From assembly GCA_030765055.1 (NCBI GenBank), contig CM060952.1:87590993-87654992 (forward strand): 64,000 nt of DNA, in the 5' to 3' direction. The DNA is from Mantis religiosa (taxonomy: Eukaryota > Arthropoda > Insecta > Mantodea > Mantidae). The notes under the pieces are model-generated. The model did no database searches and was not told the DNA's origin. It saw only the letters and a list, made by a program, of their open reading frames with translations. The first letter of the stretch is position 1. Each line of letters begins with the position of its first letter. Shown one piece after another: positions 44,815-52,999 of this stretch. The translations under genes were made by a program, and so were the position numbers.

Positions 44815-45259
44815 TTAAGCATAGTCAAAGTCGTACAAGTAAGCAAAAATGCGCTGTCCTAATCGACCTTTAAAGATTCCTGGGTCAATAGCTGGACGTG
44901 TGAACAACATTTCTAAAGACAATGGAAATTTATTGTTTACGTTCTTTCGAGTTGAAGAACTCTTCTGGGGAACTGTAGGATACATTATTTCGTGATTTAG
45001 TGCCGACTTGGAAGCTGAATTTGAGGATATTGGTGGAGTTTGTATATCAAAGGAACATGCAGTTAAATCTCCTATACTTAAACTTCTTCGTTTGTCAGGA
45101 ATGTATAGAACAGTTAAGTAATTAGCCAATAACTTAGGAGTGCTTATAAAAGTCAGTGAAATCAGCCCACAGCACAAAACATCAAATACACACAACACAT
45201 GTGCCAATATAAAATATACAATCATTACAACAACACAAGAAAATGCAAAAGCAATAAAC
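44815..45259 (-). CDS. Candidate terminal exon of an unknown membrane protein
   Basis: The minus-strand open frame begins right after a strong acceptor (GCATAGTTTTTTTCAG, ending 45260) and runs 147 codons to TAA at 44815. The first ~38 residues are very hydrophobic (FIAFAFSCVVVMIVYFILAH, then VLCVFDVLCCGLISLTFI), enough for one long or two short membrane spans. A soluble Ser/Pro/Lys-rich tail follows, ending LGQRIFAYLYDFDYA. An internal ATG lies at 45225. The protein is not recognised. It lies about 540 bp inside the 5' LTR and in the element's sense direction, so it is either a captured host exon, a retroelement frame, or (if the LTR element reading is wrong) a plain host exon. Confidence 0.5.
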
Positions 45260-45783
45260 CTGAAAAAAACTATGCATTAATAATCTGTATTCATAGCACA
45301 AAAAGATTGCATCATTATCACCATTTCAACCTGAAATCAATGAACAAACAAAACAAAAATTCTAATCTTTGAGTTTGCAGAAAAAAAAGTTTTTCAAGTT
45401 AGAAAGCATAAAAACAGTGTTTGACATTATTTATTATGTCTGCTATTGGAAAATCTATGTGTGACAAACATATAGTTACAAAAATTATTTGTGAATTACA
45501 ATATTTTACTCATAATAAAACTGATTTCACACTTGTAAAATAATCTAAACTCTGTTAGGGTGGGTTGGGAGGGTAGCCAAGATACTATTATGATTAAACT
45601 TGAAAATAATAAATTTAATAAAAATAGCAATAAAATTTAAGCAAACTTAAGAGAATTTGAGGTATGAAAATCATTATTTAACTGTTGCAAAATGGAACAC
45701 TCTGCCATACAATTACATGAAGATAGGCGGGTTTGGAGGTACAAGGATCGAAACCATATTTCTGACCATAAGGGTGGTAGAAA

Positions 45784-45799
45784 CCAGCAGCCTCCGCCA
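45784..45799 (-). promoter_or_regulatory. Primer-binding-site candidate
   Basis: On the minus strand TGGCGGAGGCTGCTGG starts two bases after the LTR end (TATGCAACA). It begins with the TGG complement of a tRNA CCA end. I cannot assign the tRNA. Confidence 0.4.
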
Positions 45800-46242
45800 C
45801 ATGTTGCATACCAGGGTTGTAAGGGGGGTTGAAAGACTTACAAACCTAATCTACAACTGGGGGTGTAGCTATAGGGATGGTAGAGCAAAAATAAAACATA
45901 AAATATCAATCAAAACCGACTAACTCTATTTTAAGAAATCTAATAATCATACAGAGTACCCGCTGAGTCTAGGAGAGACCAGGGGTGCTTTGGTAATACT
46001 TGGTGACATAATTATTTAATACAATCTTACCGTTGGTGATGTGTCAGGTGTATAGCTGGGCTTGTCCGGAGAGGTATAATCTGCTGAGTCCGGCGGGGGT
46101 TATGGTATTCATAGACACACTGTCAGATAAATACTTCTGTTACCAAATCCTTTCATGGAAGTGTTGAAAACAGTGTTGTTGTATAAATTAAGTTAATTGG
46201 GAGTCGATTAATAACACAAAACAACACTCACTTTTAAATTTT

Positions 46243-46285
46243 CCCGGAACCGGTTTCTGAGGGCTTCCCTCTATCTTCAGCCGGA
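46243..46285 (-). ncRNA. Hammerhead ribozyme, minus strand mirror copy
   Basis: This is the exact reverse complement of the plus-strand ribozyme, produced by the perfect palindrome: CTGAAGA at 46280-46274, predicted cleavage between 46248 and 46247. The two cores face away from the palindrome centre, so transcription in either direction yields one complete core followed by its complement. Intramolecular pairing of the arms would compete with ribozyme folding. Confidence 0.75.
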
Positions 46286-46293
46286 CATCGATG

Positions 46294-46336
46294 TCCGGCT
46301 GAAGATAGAGGGAAGCCCTCAGAAACCGGTTCCGGG
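46294..46336 (+). ncRNA. Hammerhead ribozyme, plus strand
   Basis: All invariant parts of a type I hammerhead are in order: stem I strand TCCGG (46294-46298), CTGAAGA box (46299-46305), stem II hairpin AGAGGGAAGCCCTC (within 46306-46321), GAAA (46322-46325), stem III as self-complementary ACCGGT (46325-46330), U at 46331 as residue 17, and the stem I return strand CCGGG (46332-46336). Cleavage is predicted after 46331. The loopless 2-bp stem III cannot fold in a monomer, but two copies could pair, as known for dimeric hammerheads in other mobile repeats. The ribozyme call is from pattern. Activity is inferred. Confidence 0.8.
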
Positions 46337-46749
46337 AAAATTTAAAAGTGAGTGTTGTTTTGTGTTATTAATCGACTCCCAATTAACTTAACTTCTGTTA
46401 CCTCTCACAGGGATCGACATAGAGTCTCCTCTGACATCCCTGCGGCGTTTTGCCTGAGGGTTAACTCTACTAGGCTTAAATAGCGGTTCTACAAAAAGTC
46501 AATTCAGCGATTCCCACTAACTATTAATTTGCATCATACCGCTTGCATCATAGCGAGAGTGTTTAAGCCTGTATTGACCTATTATTTCTTCTGGTCAGCA
46601 GAATCAGTCTGGGTCACATGTGGATAATTTCCTTATGCCAACAGACTGCCAGTCAGCGGAATTTACGTTTGACATACATTTCTGTTAGAATCAATACATG
46701 TTACAGAATACCGAAATTTCCAAATCTAGCTCAGCTTATACACGTAACA

Positions 46750-46930
46750 ATATATAATAATATATAATAATAATTATATATGTATAATATATAATTATAC
46801 TGTACATACAGTTTTCATTCCAAACTTTGTTGTATATATGTATATTGTATAATTTTTAGTTATAAGTACTTGACGTGTCCTATATCATGTAATATGATCA
46901 AAAGGATGAATAAAAACTAACTAACTAAGG
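46750..46930 (+). mobile_element. AT-rich tract and LINE 3' end
   Basis: A TA/ATA-rich stretch at 46750-46800 is followed by AATATGATCAAAAGGATGAA and TAAAAACTAACTAACTAAGG (46890-46928). This resembles a CR1/jockey-type LINE 3' terminus with a short ACTA tail. It is the right flank of the LTR element. Confidence 0.45.
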
Positions 46931-46939
46931 ATAAATAGG

Positions 46940-48690
46940 AGTATCTTATCTTATACGTTTTAAAAAGGGAGTAAAACTCTTTTTACTGCTACATTCATTT
47001 TATTCTGTAAATGAGTTTTTAAATGTTAATTAGTTTTAAGTGATTGTAAAAAATGACAACAGCCATGAATGTAATTTTTATACTATGACATGTCTGATAT
47101 CAGTGTATGATCGAAAGGACAAAATGAATTGAATTGACTATGTACAGAGCATCGATCAATTTCTTTAAGAGATACCAGATTCTAGCATGCCTTTTACAAA
47201 GGTAAAAGCTATGTATTTCCCATGTGAGTGTGGTGTCCAAATGTAGTCCTAGCAGATTTACTGAATTACTGTTATGGAGTAGAGAAAATAAAATATTTTC
47301 AGTTTTCAACATATTTAGTGCTAAATTGTTTAGTGTGAACCATATTTTTGCACTTTCCAAAGAGCAGTGCATTTGCTGTTCTAATTTATCAATATTTTTG
47401 TTACTGCTCATTTAAGTTGTGTCATCAGGATGTAAAAGTTTTTCAAGGTAAGTTACAACTTAAGTCATTTTGTATATTAAAAATAGGAAAGGCTCCAGCA
47501 CAGATCCTTGGGATATGCCTGCTATTACTGGAGCTAGCTCCGATCTAGTGCTCACCACTACCATTTATTTTCTTTGGCCAAGATACGATTCTAGTAATTT
47601 TAATTCATGCCCCCTGACTCCGTAATAATTTAACTTGTTAATTAAAATATTATGTGAGATGCAGTCAAATGTAGCCCTACTTGTTTCCTTATTCTCAAAG
47701 ATTTTTATAGTTTCAGCGATTACATATTCAACTGATTTTACAGTCAGTAATTCCCTTCAAAAACAAAATTGTTTGGTGAATAGCAGATTGTTGGTACAGA
47801 AATAGTTACCAAACTGGTAAAAAATACAAGATTCTGCAGTTTTCCTTATTATGGATACTTGTGTTGTAGAATGGTAGATGGTGAGGTCTTATCACCTTTC
47901 TTGGTATAACTTTTGAGATCTTGAGGCATGTAGGGAATAGTATGCACGTATCCATCGCGGCGCTACGCCTAACGATGGCGCTACAGCGTCCCGTGGTGTC
48001 CGTACATGCTAAAAGTTGGACGTGTAATTTTTTCGCCGATCGGGAACCGGTTTTTCGCGATTTTCTCCTAAACTACTGGCGATTAATCCCTGTAGATCAT
48101 AGTAATTAAAAAGGTCAGTGGTATGACTATTACATCTATTATATACTCTATTATTTAGTTTAAAAAGCCACAAATTTCTTGCATGTGGGATGTACTTAAT
48201 TCTGTGAGTGCAGTGATGACCATTTCTGGGGAAACTTCATGCCAGTTTAATAAGAGATGGGGTATTTGGGAGTCCAGAATTTTATAGCATATCTAAATAT
48301 GTACAGTTTTATTGGCTCATGACCTACATTTTTGGAGACATTAATGAAATACTTATTAAATTCGTTAGGTTCTACAGGTATAGTTTCCTTTTGAACAGAG
48401 GTATTTGTAATCCCTTTTAAGATAGACCATGCATTTTTGCACCTATTTTTTGTTGATAAAATTAATTTATTATTTGCTGCCATTTTAGCCTTTTCTCTGT
48501 TTTCTCTGTACAAATTTCTATAATTTTTAGATCTCTGTTTATCTTCTGGCTTGCTACTATGTTTGTATTTATGATACAGTATTAATAACATATTACGCAT
48601 TTGACGAAGTTCTGCTGTAAACCCGTTTAGCATATTAACTTTAGTTTTTGTACTTTTAGGTTTTATTTTCACTGTTTATTTTTTTCAGAA
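46940..48690 (-). pseudogene. Decayed LINE: EN-RT linker and RT C-terminal region
   Basis: The minus-strand frame at 48672-48247 encodes a basic linker (ELRQMRNMLLILYHKYKHSS ... RENREKAKMAANNKLILS ... CKNAWSILKGITN), typical of the EN-RT spacer of CR1/jockey LINEs. The frame at 47411-47100 gives LEQQMHCSLESAKIWFTLNN, KTENILFSL and VNLLGLHLDTTLTWEIHSF, the RT thumb region. The RT core between them (47450-48240) is decayed and includes a foreign GC-rich block. The 5' half of the element is missing. Confidence 0.7.
47935..48110. repeat. GC-rich insertion inside the LINE relic
   Basis: This has a much higher GC and CpG content than its surroundings: ATCGCGGCGCTACGCCTAAC, GATGGCGCTACAGCGTCCCG, GGGAACCGGTTTTTCGCGAT. 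The near-repeated GGCGCTAC half-sites face each other around CGCCTAACGATG. It interrupts the LINE RT. It is probably a small non-autonomous insertion. The boundaries are not resolved. Confidence 0.45.
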
Positions 48691-49190
48691 CATTCAATAT
48701 TGAAGCTAGAGGTTATTAGCTGGTTAAAATACAGAAATGCATTTTCTATATCACTGACACTGATAACTCTGACTGGTCTATCTCTAACTTTCCCTTGAAA
48801 GAGTCTAGACGATCTTGCAACATTAGTCTCTTTGTTCTAGATATTCTCGGGCTTCGAGCCAGGTAAGAAGATGTTGTGACATTGACGTTTTGGGAGCGTG
48901 CATCTCTCCCATCTTCAGGATGCTGAATGACTTTAGGGATGGGGGCGACACATATATATACCGGTCGCCGAGGTAAATGACGCGGGCCAATCAGCGAGCA
49001 GGCTTGCGATTGTGTAATGTGGCAGACCTCTCAGAAAACACTGCTGCTCTGGTCGCTGCTCAGGAAGCCAAATCTGTGTTTCCTGAGTCTCTCTTTTTCA
49101 AGTTTTAATGCAGGATTCCATGCAGCACTAAATTGTAGCCCGGCATCTTGGTTAAGAGTGACTCACTCTGTCGAGATAGCCAACGCCTCC

Positions 49191-49656
49191 TTAACTCTGC
49201 ACTCCAGTAGCCACTGCATTTGCCACAATAGTGGTGAGACCGAAGCTAGCCCTATGGTCTTGCTGGAAACAATGTTCCGCCAGGCCAGACTTTTCAGGTT
49301 GCAACAGTCTGATGCTTCTATCGTGTTCTTTAATTCTGGTAGCTATGGTCCTGCCGGTTTGTCCAATGTACGGTACTGCCGGTTTGTCCAATGTACGGTA
49401 CTCCACATTCACATGGAATGTGGTACACCCCCGGAATGTTAAGTTGCAGTTGGTCTTTGACTGGGCTCATCAAGTGTCTGATTTTTGCAGGCAGTTTATG
49501 GATGGTTTTTATGTTGTGTCTTGCCAGTATTCTGCTGATTTTTCCAGAAAGGTTGCCGGTAAATGGGATGCAGGCTACAGCAGTGGGCTTTTCAGTGGAG
49601 CTATGTATGTGTGGTCCGGCTCTTTTGGCTTGATGACACTTGATGAGACCGGTCAA
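49191..49656 (-). pseudogene. PLE GIY-YIG endonuclease, minus-strand copy
   Basis: This encodes AVACIPFTGNLSGKISRILA, IHKLPAKIRHLMSPVKDQLQ, then GVYHIPCECGVPYIGQTG (GVY/GIY-x-YIG), followed in another frame by RTIATRIKEHDRSIR and EKSGLAEHCFQQDHR. About 24 bp that codes for PYIGQTG is tandemly duplicated at 49352-49400, which shifts the frame. Confidence 0.8.
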
Positions 49657-49927
49657 AGACCAACTGCAACTAATTGTTCCAGGGTTGTATCACATTCCAC
49701 GTGAAAGTGGAGTGCCGTACATCGGACAAACCGGCAGGACCATAGCTACCAGAATTAAAGAACATGATAGAAGCATCAGACTGTTGCAACCTGAAAAGTC
49801 TGGGCTGGTGGAACATTGCTTCCAGCAAGACCATAGGGCTAGCTTCAGGCTCACCACTATTGTGGCAAAATGCAGTGGGTACTGGGAGCGCAGAGTTAAG
49901 GAGGCATTGGCTATCTCGACAGAGTGA
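49640..49927 (+). pseudogene. PLE GIY-YIG endonuclease, plus-strand copy
   Basis: The frame reads PVKDQLQLIVPGLYHIPRES, GVPYIGQTGRTIATRIKEHD, RSIRLLQPEKSGLVEHCFQQ and DHRASFRLTTIVAKC, then WERRVKEALAIST and a stop. The YIG box, Arg, His and Asn/Gln-His positions of the GIY-YIG fold are visible. The conserved Glu is in WERRVKEA. The RT part is absent. Confidence 0.8.
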
Positions 49928-50130
49928 GTCACTCTTAACCGAGATGCCAGGCTACAGTTTAGTGCTGCATGGAATCCTGCATTAAAACTTGAAAAAGAGA
50001 GACTCAGGAAACACAGATTTGGCTTACCGAGCAGCGACCAGAGCAGCAATGTTTTCTGAGAAGTCTGCCACATTACACCATCGCGAGCCTGCTCGCTGAT
50101 TGGTCCACGTCAGTTACCTCGGCAACCGGT

Positions 50131-50158
50131 ATATATATATATGTGTGTGTGTGTGTCG
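50131..50158. repeat. Compound TA/TG microsatellite in the PLE end
   Basis: A TATATATATA run followed by GTGTGTGTGT, only in the plus-strand copy. The mirror site near 48950 has a short TATATATA. Confidence 0.85.
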
Positions 50159-50185
50159 CCCCCATCCCTAAAGTCATTCAGCATC

Positions 50186-50234
50186 CTGAAGATGGGAGAG
50201 ATGCACACTCCCGAAACGTTGATGTCACAACATC
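50186..50234 (+). ncRNA. Hammerhead-like motif in PLE terminus, degenerate
   Basis: CTGAAGA (50186-50192), stem II GGGAG/CTCCC (50194-50198 with 50208-50212), GAAA (50213-50216), stem III GTTG/CAAC (50218-50221 with 50228-50231) with one mismatched pair, and T-C (50233-50234) at the cleavage position. Stem I pairs poorly. PLE terminal repeats are known to encode hammerheads, and this is a plausible decayed one. The inverted copy near 48875-48925 has lost GAAA (AAAA). Confidence 0.55.
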
Positions 50235-51224
50235 TTACCTGGCTCGAAGCCCGAGAACGTCTAGAACATACACGCTGCCAAGAAAGCTTCAGCTCCTATT
50301 TCATTAGTCACTTTGTATAACATGCAGTTTTATTTGATATGCCATCCTAAAAAATGGGATGAGTGGAAGTGGACAGTTATAAGTTAACAAAGACTGAAGT
50401 AAAACAAAATCATTTTCTTGCAGGCTAGCTTATCTCATAAATTCATAAGAGCTAGGTGGCCTTAACTCTTTATGAGAACTTGAGACCATTCATTCATTCT
50501 TCTTTTTCCACCATTTACCAGAATTATAACTACTTCATTTGTTAGTTTAATTATACATTCTAATTTATTTAATTTACCCATCATTTGGGTAATATATCAT
50601 ATATGTAAAATGAAACTTTGTATAGCAGTGTCCATAATTTGGTTGTATTTTGTTTTTGTGTGTTCACATAAAAATAATAGAATATATATAATTATATAAG
50701 AATCCACGCTCTAGTGATTGCAAACTTTAATAGACTGCTAAAATTTTTAATTGCTGTATGCCAGAAACCCACACAAAGGATTGACCTATGTTTTGTTATA
50801 AATAATATAAATTATATGTTTTCCTCTATAACTTTCTCATTCTTATAACTTCTTTCCCTAACTTCTTAGAGTTATTAAGTGTGAAGTGCTTATTCTGTAA
50901 CATAAGGTTAAAGTTTGACGTGGATTATGTGAAAGTAAGTAACATTCTGAAATAGAATGTACACACAGATTATATATTCTGTTGCAGATTTACTGACCCA
51001 CTCCTGCATGTATGAAAAGTCTAGTTTGCAGGAAATTCTCTGATTGTGTAAAACTCATAGTGTATTTGATAATACAGTCATAAGCTTTAGAAAGGTCTTG
51101 GTTTTATAATGGTTTTGTAAGGATGTACTACACTGCTTAGAATTAAATGTGAAAAGAACATTTGAAGTATTTTTCTTTAAATGGGAAACAGAAACTGATA
51201 TTACAATGCATTTTAATGTTGCAG

Positions 51225-51271
51225 GATCAATTATCAGATGGAGATGATAGATTACTGTTGCCAGAACCAAG
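51225..51271 (+). CDS. Candidate 47-nt internal exon
   Basis: TTTTAATGTTGCAG|GATCAA and CCAAG|GTAAGAC give acceptor and donor. The phase-0 translation is DQLSDGDDRLLLPEP plus two bases. Phase 0 on entry matches the phase-0 donor of the host exon that ends at 24793, on the same strand. The acidic content also suits that protein. The link across 26 kb of transposons is an inference, and other donors or acceptors may exist. Confidence 0.4.
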
Positions 51272-51389
51272 GTAAGACTTCTAGAGTCGTTGTTTTAACT
51301 GTGTTTTGATTTATCTTCTGCTTAGAAGCTAAGATTTAACTTAAACTTTTCTGGTATTGACTCAATTTAAATTTAATCTATGTTAATAA

Positions 51390-51850
51390 ATAAAACTATT
51401 TTAGTCGGTTTTTCACACTAGTCATTTACATTTTGATTTTTTAGGACTAGTTTAGTGAGCTGTTTCTTGCATTTTAAGCCTCAAAGATCCGACCACTGCC
51501 TGTTGTTGTTTTTGTTGTTGTATGCTGTCTTCTCTCTGGTTTTGGCACTATGAGTTACTTTATCAAACTGACTGGTGGCATTTCTAGTTTATTACTCAGT
51601 GTTTATATTTCCGTATTAAGATGTTCTCCAACACTGTCAGTTTGTTATGGTTTATCACATCCTCTAATAAATCTGGATTTGGGTCAAGGTTATGGTTTTT
51701 GTTTCAAAAGTGAAATGCTACTGCTGACTTACCTTCCAGCTTCAAATTGATGTTTCTAAAATGTTCTTTGACTCTGGTTTTCGAAACATCATAAAAGCAT
51801 TATTACAAAGAACATTTTACAGATTTTAAATTTTGATGTGCGTCGGTGAG
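51390..51850 (-). mobile_element. Penelope-like element 3' end, minus strand
   Basis: In reverse complement this matches the PLE ends at 21.5 and 30.5 kb: AGTCGGTTTTTCACACTAG, a TTTAAGCCTCAAAGATCCGA segment, TTCTCTCTGGTTTTGGCACT and CAAACTGACTGGTGGCATTT. No intact coding remains. Just beyond, at 51948-51990, CACCTGAGGATGGGACTGGG resembles the CUGANGA part of a PLE hammerhead, with the GAAA box decayed. Confidence 0.65.
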
Positions 51851-52225
51851 TGGTCTAATGCATTTATGTAGAAATATTCTGAATGAGGGAGTGAGTTACA
51901 AGAGGTTCACATGACAACCGACTTGAAGATAGTGGTAAGATACCAATCACCTGAGGATGGGACTGGGATGGTCCAAAAAATGTTCCTGTTTTCAGTAGTT
52001 AACATGAGTGAAGTTTTAAGTTCTAATAAAATATGACTAAATAAGTATTTTAGTATGTTATACTTATCTTACTATAAGTTCATAGAAATAAATAAACAAA
52101 CTTAATATAATAATCTTACTGCAAGCAGTGCAAAGTGAAGCATAAATTTGAAGTTATGTTATGAAAGTTATTAATTGTGAAACTGTTCTACAAACCATCT
52201 GCTTGTCAAAATCATGTCAAGTGTT

Positions 52226-52501
52226 CTATTGTTTTTGGTATGTTAATGGTTTTCTAGGTGAAAGAAAAGCTGTAATAAAACCTGATTCATATTTTTTCTT
52301 TGAGCGGATCCAAGAAACAGTGGTTTGATTCACTCCACATGCCACAACAATTGATTCTTGACACTTCTTAAAATCAAGTTTGCACCTTTCTTCATCATTT
52401 GAGTTACTAGTGTAAAGTTCCCATACCCTAAACAATATGTTGTGCTTGACACCGTGAAACACTAAATTCTTTCCTCTTCTATGTATCCCTGACACATTCA
52501 C
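52226..52501 (-). pseudogene. Helix-turn-helix fragment of a transposase-like protein
   Basis: The minus-strand frame ends with NSNDEERCKLDFKKCQESIV, VACGVNQTTVSWIRSKKKYE and FITAFLSPRKPLT. The ACGVSxxTVxRI...F.SPRK pattern is that of the N-terminal HTH exon common in insect transposon-derived proteins. No catalytic domain is present. Confidence 0.5.
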
Positions 52502-52999
52502 CTTGGGTTTACTTAGCGATCTGTTGCAAGCTTCTATAGATTCATAGAACTGCTAGGAGAAATGGAGCTTAGCAGTATACACTTATTCATAAAGGTTAAT
52601 CACACCTCTATTAAAAGCTTAAAAATACATAAATATAATTGCATATAAATAATGAATAGCTGAAACGAAAATTACACTCTTTTCTTACATGCTTTTTCAA
52701 TCATTCTCTTTATCTCTGACATAAATGTTAAGCTTGTAGTTTAGTTTAATTTATTTTTACTCTCACCTAAATACTTTCTTACAATTCTAATCACAAATTT
52801 TACAAATCTAATCTAGGTACAAATTTGTCAGCTGCTTATATTCACGGACTGATAGTGGTATTGGCTCCCTGGCCATTTATCTCTATCCTAGCCCTTATAC
52901 GACCTTAACCTAATATTTTGTTGTGTCCTCCATTTCTCTACCCCTTAACTTCCTTACCCTACTCATCCATTTCTCTTTGATTTTGTCTGCAAACTTCCT

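Larger units (their letters stand above)
46145..46390 (+). mobile_element. Hammerhead-bearing palindromic element (246 bp)
   Basis: Flanked by the 12-bp target duplication ACTTCTGTTACC (46133-46144 and 46391-46402). The unduplicated site is seen in the partner LTR. Positions 46188-46391 are a perfect palindrome of 2 x 102 bp centred on CATCGATG, i.e. two head-to-head copies. Each arm has a hammerhead core, then AAAATTTAAAAGTGAGTG and ATTAATCGACTCCC. The left arm continues further (TGTTTTCAACACTTCC in reverse complement, 46150-46187), while the right arm stops at AATTAACTTA. There is no coding capacity. The body is shared with the 36.8 kb and 55.2 kb copies. Confidence 0.9.
38085..46749 (-). 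mobile_element. LTR-flanked element with 7 kb interior lacking gag-pol
   Basis: Two 690-bp direct repeats, 38085-38774 and 45802-46749 (the latter interrupted by a 258-bp insertion with its duplication), begin TGTTGCATACC and end ACACGTAACA, so they have TG...CA ends. The outer flanks share ATAT (38081-38084 and 46750-46753), a 4-bp target duplication in AT-rich DNA. A polypurine tract, AAACGAGGGGGATG on the minus strand, abuts the left LTR, and TGGCGGAGGCTGCTGG abuts the right LTR as a primer-site candidate. The element is therefore oriented on the minus strand. I see about two LTR mismatches, so it is young. I find no gag, protease, RT or integrase motif in any frame inside. Confidence 0.8.
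45802..46749 (-). repeat. 5' LTR, interrupted by the hammerhead palindrome
   Basis: Identical in extent to the 38085 LTR once 258 bp (46145-46402) is removed. The insertion point is inside ACTTCTGTTACC, present once in the other LTR and twice here. This fixes both the insertion boundaries and the order of events. Confidence 0.85.
48832..50275. mobile_element. Penelope-like element, head-to-head inverted dimer
   Basis: A minus-strand copy (about 49656 down to 48832) and a plus-strand copy (about 49630 to 50275) meet head to head near 49630-49640. Both carry the GIY-YIG endonuclease end of a PLE and both end in the same terminal block: CATCCTGAAGATGGGAGAGA, then a CGAAACGTTGATGTCACAAC-like segment and GGCTCGAAGCCCGAGAA. 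This is a different PLE lineage from the 30 kb element (GRTIATRIKEHDRSIRLLQP versus KRNVKTRVIEHF). Near-symmetrical arms are about 0.6 kb. Confidence 0.85.

Noticed and set aside
46889..46930. Polyadenylation region of a host gene
   Set aside because: AGGATGAATAAAAACTAACT matches the style of LINE 3' termini better, and no upstream coding on this strand was found.
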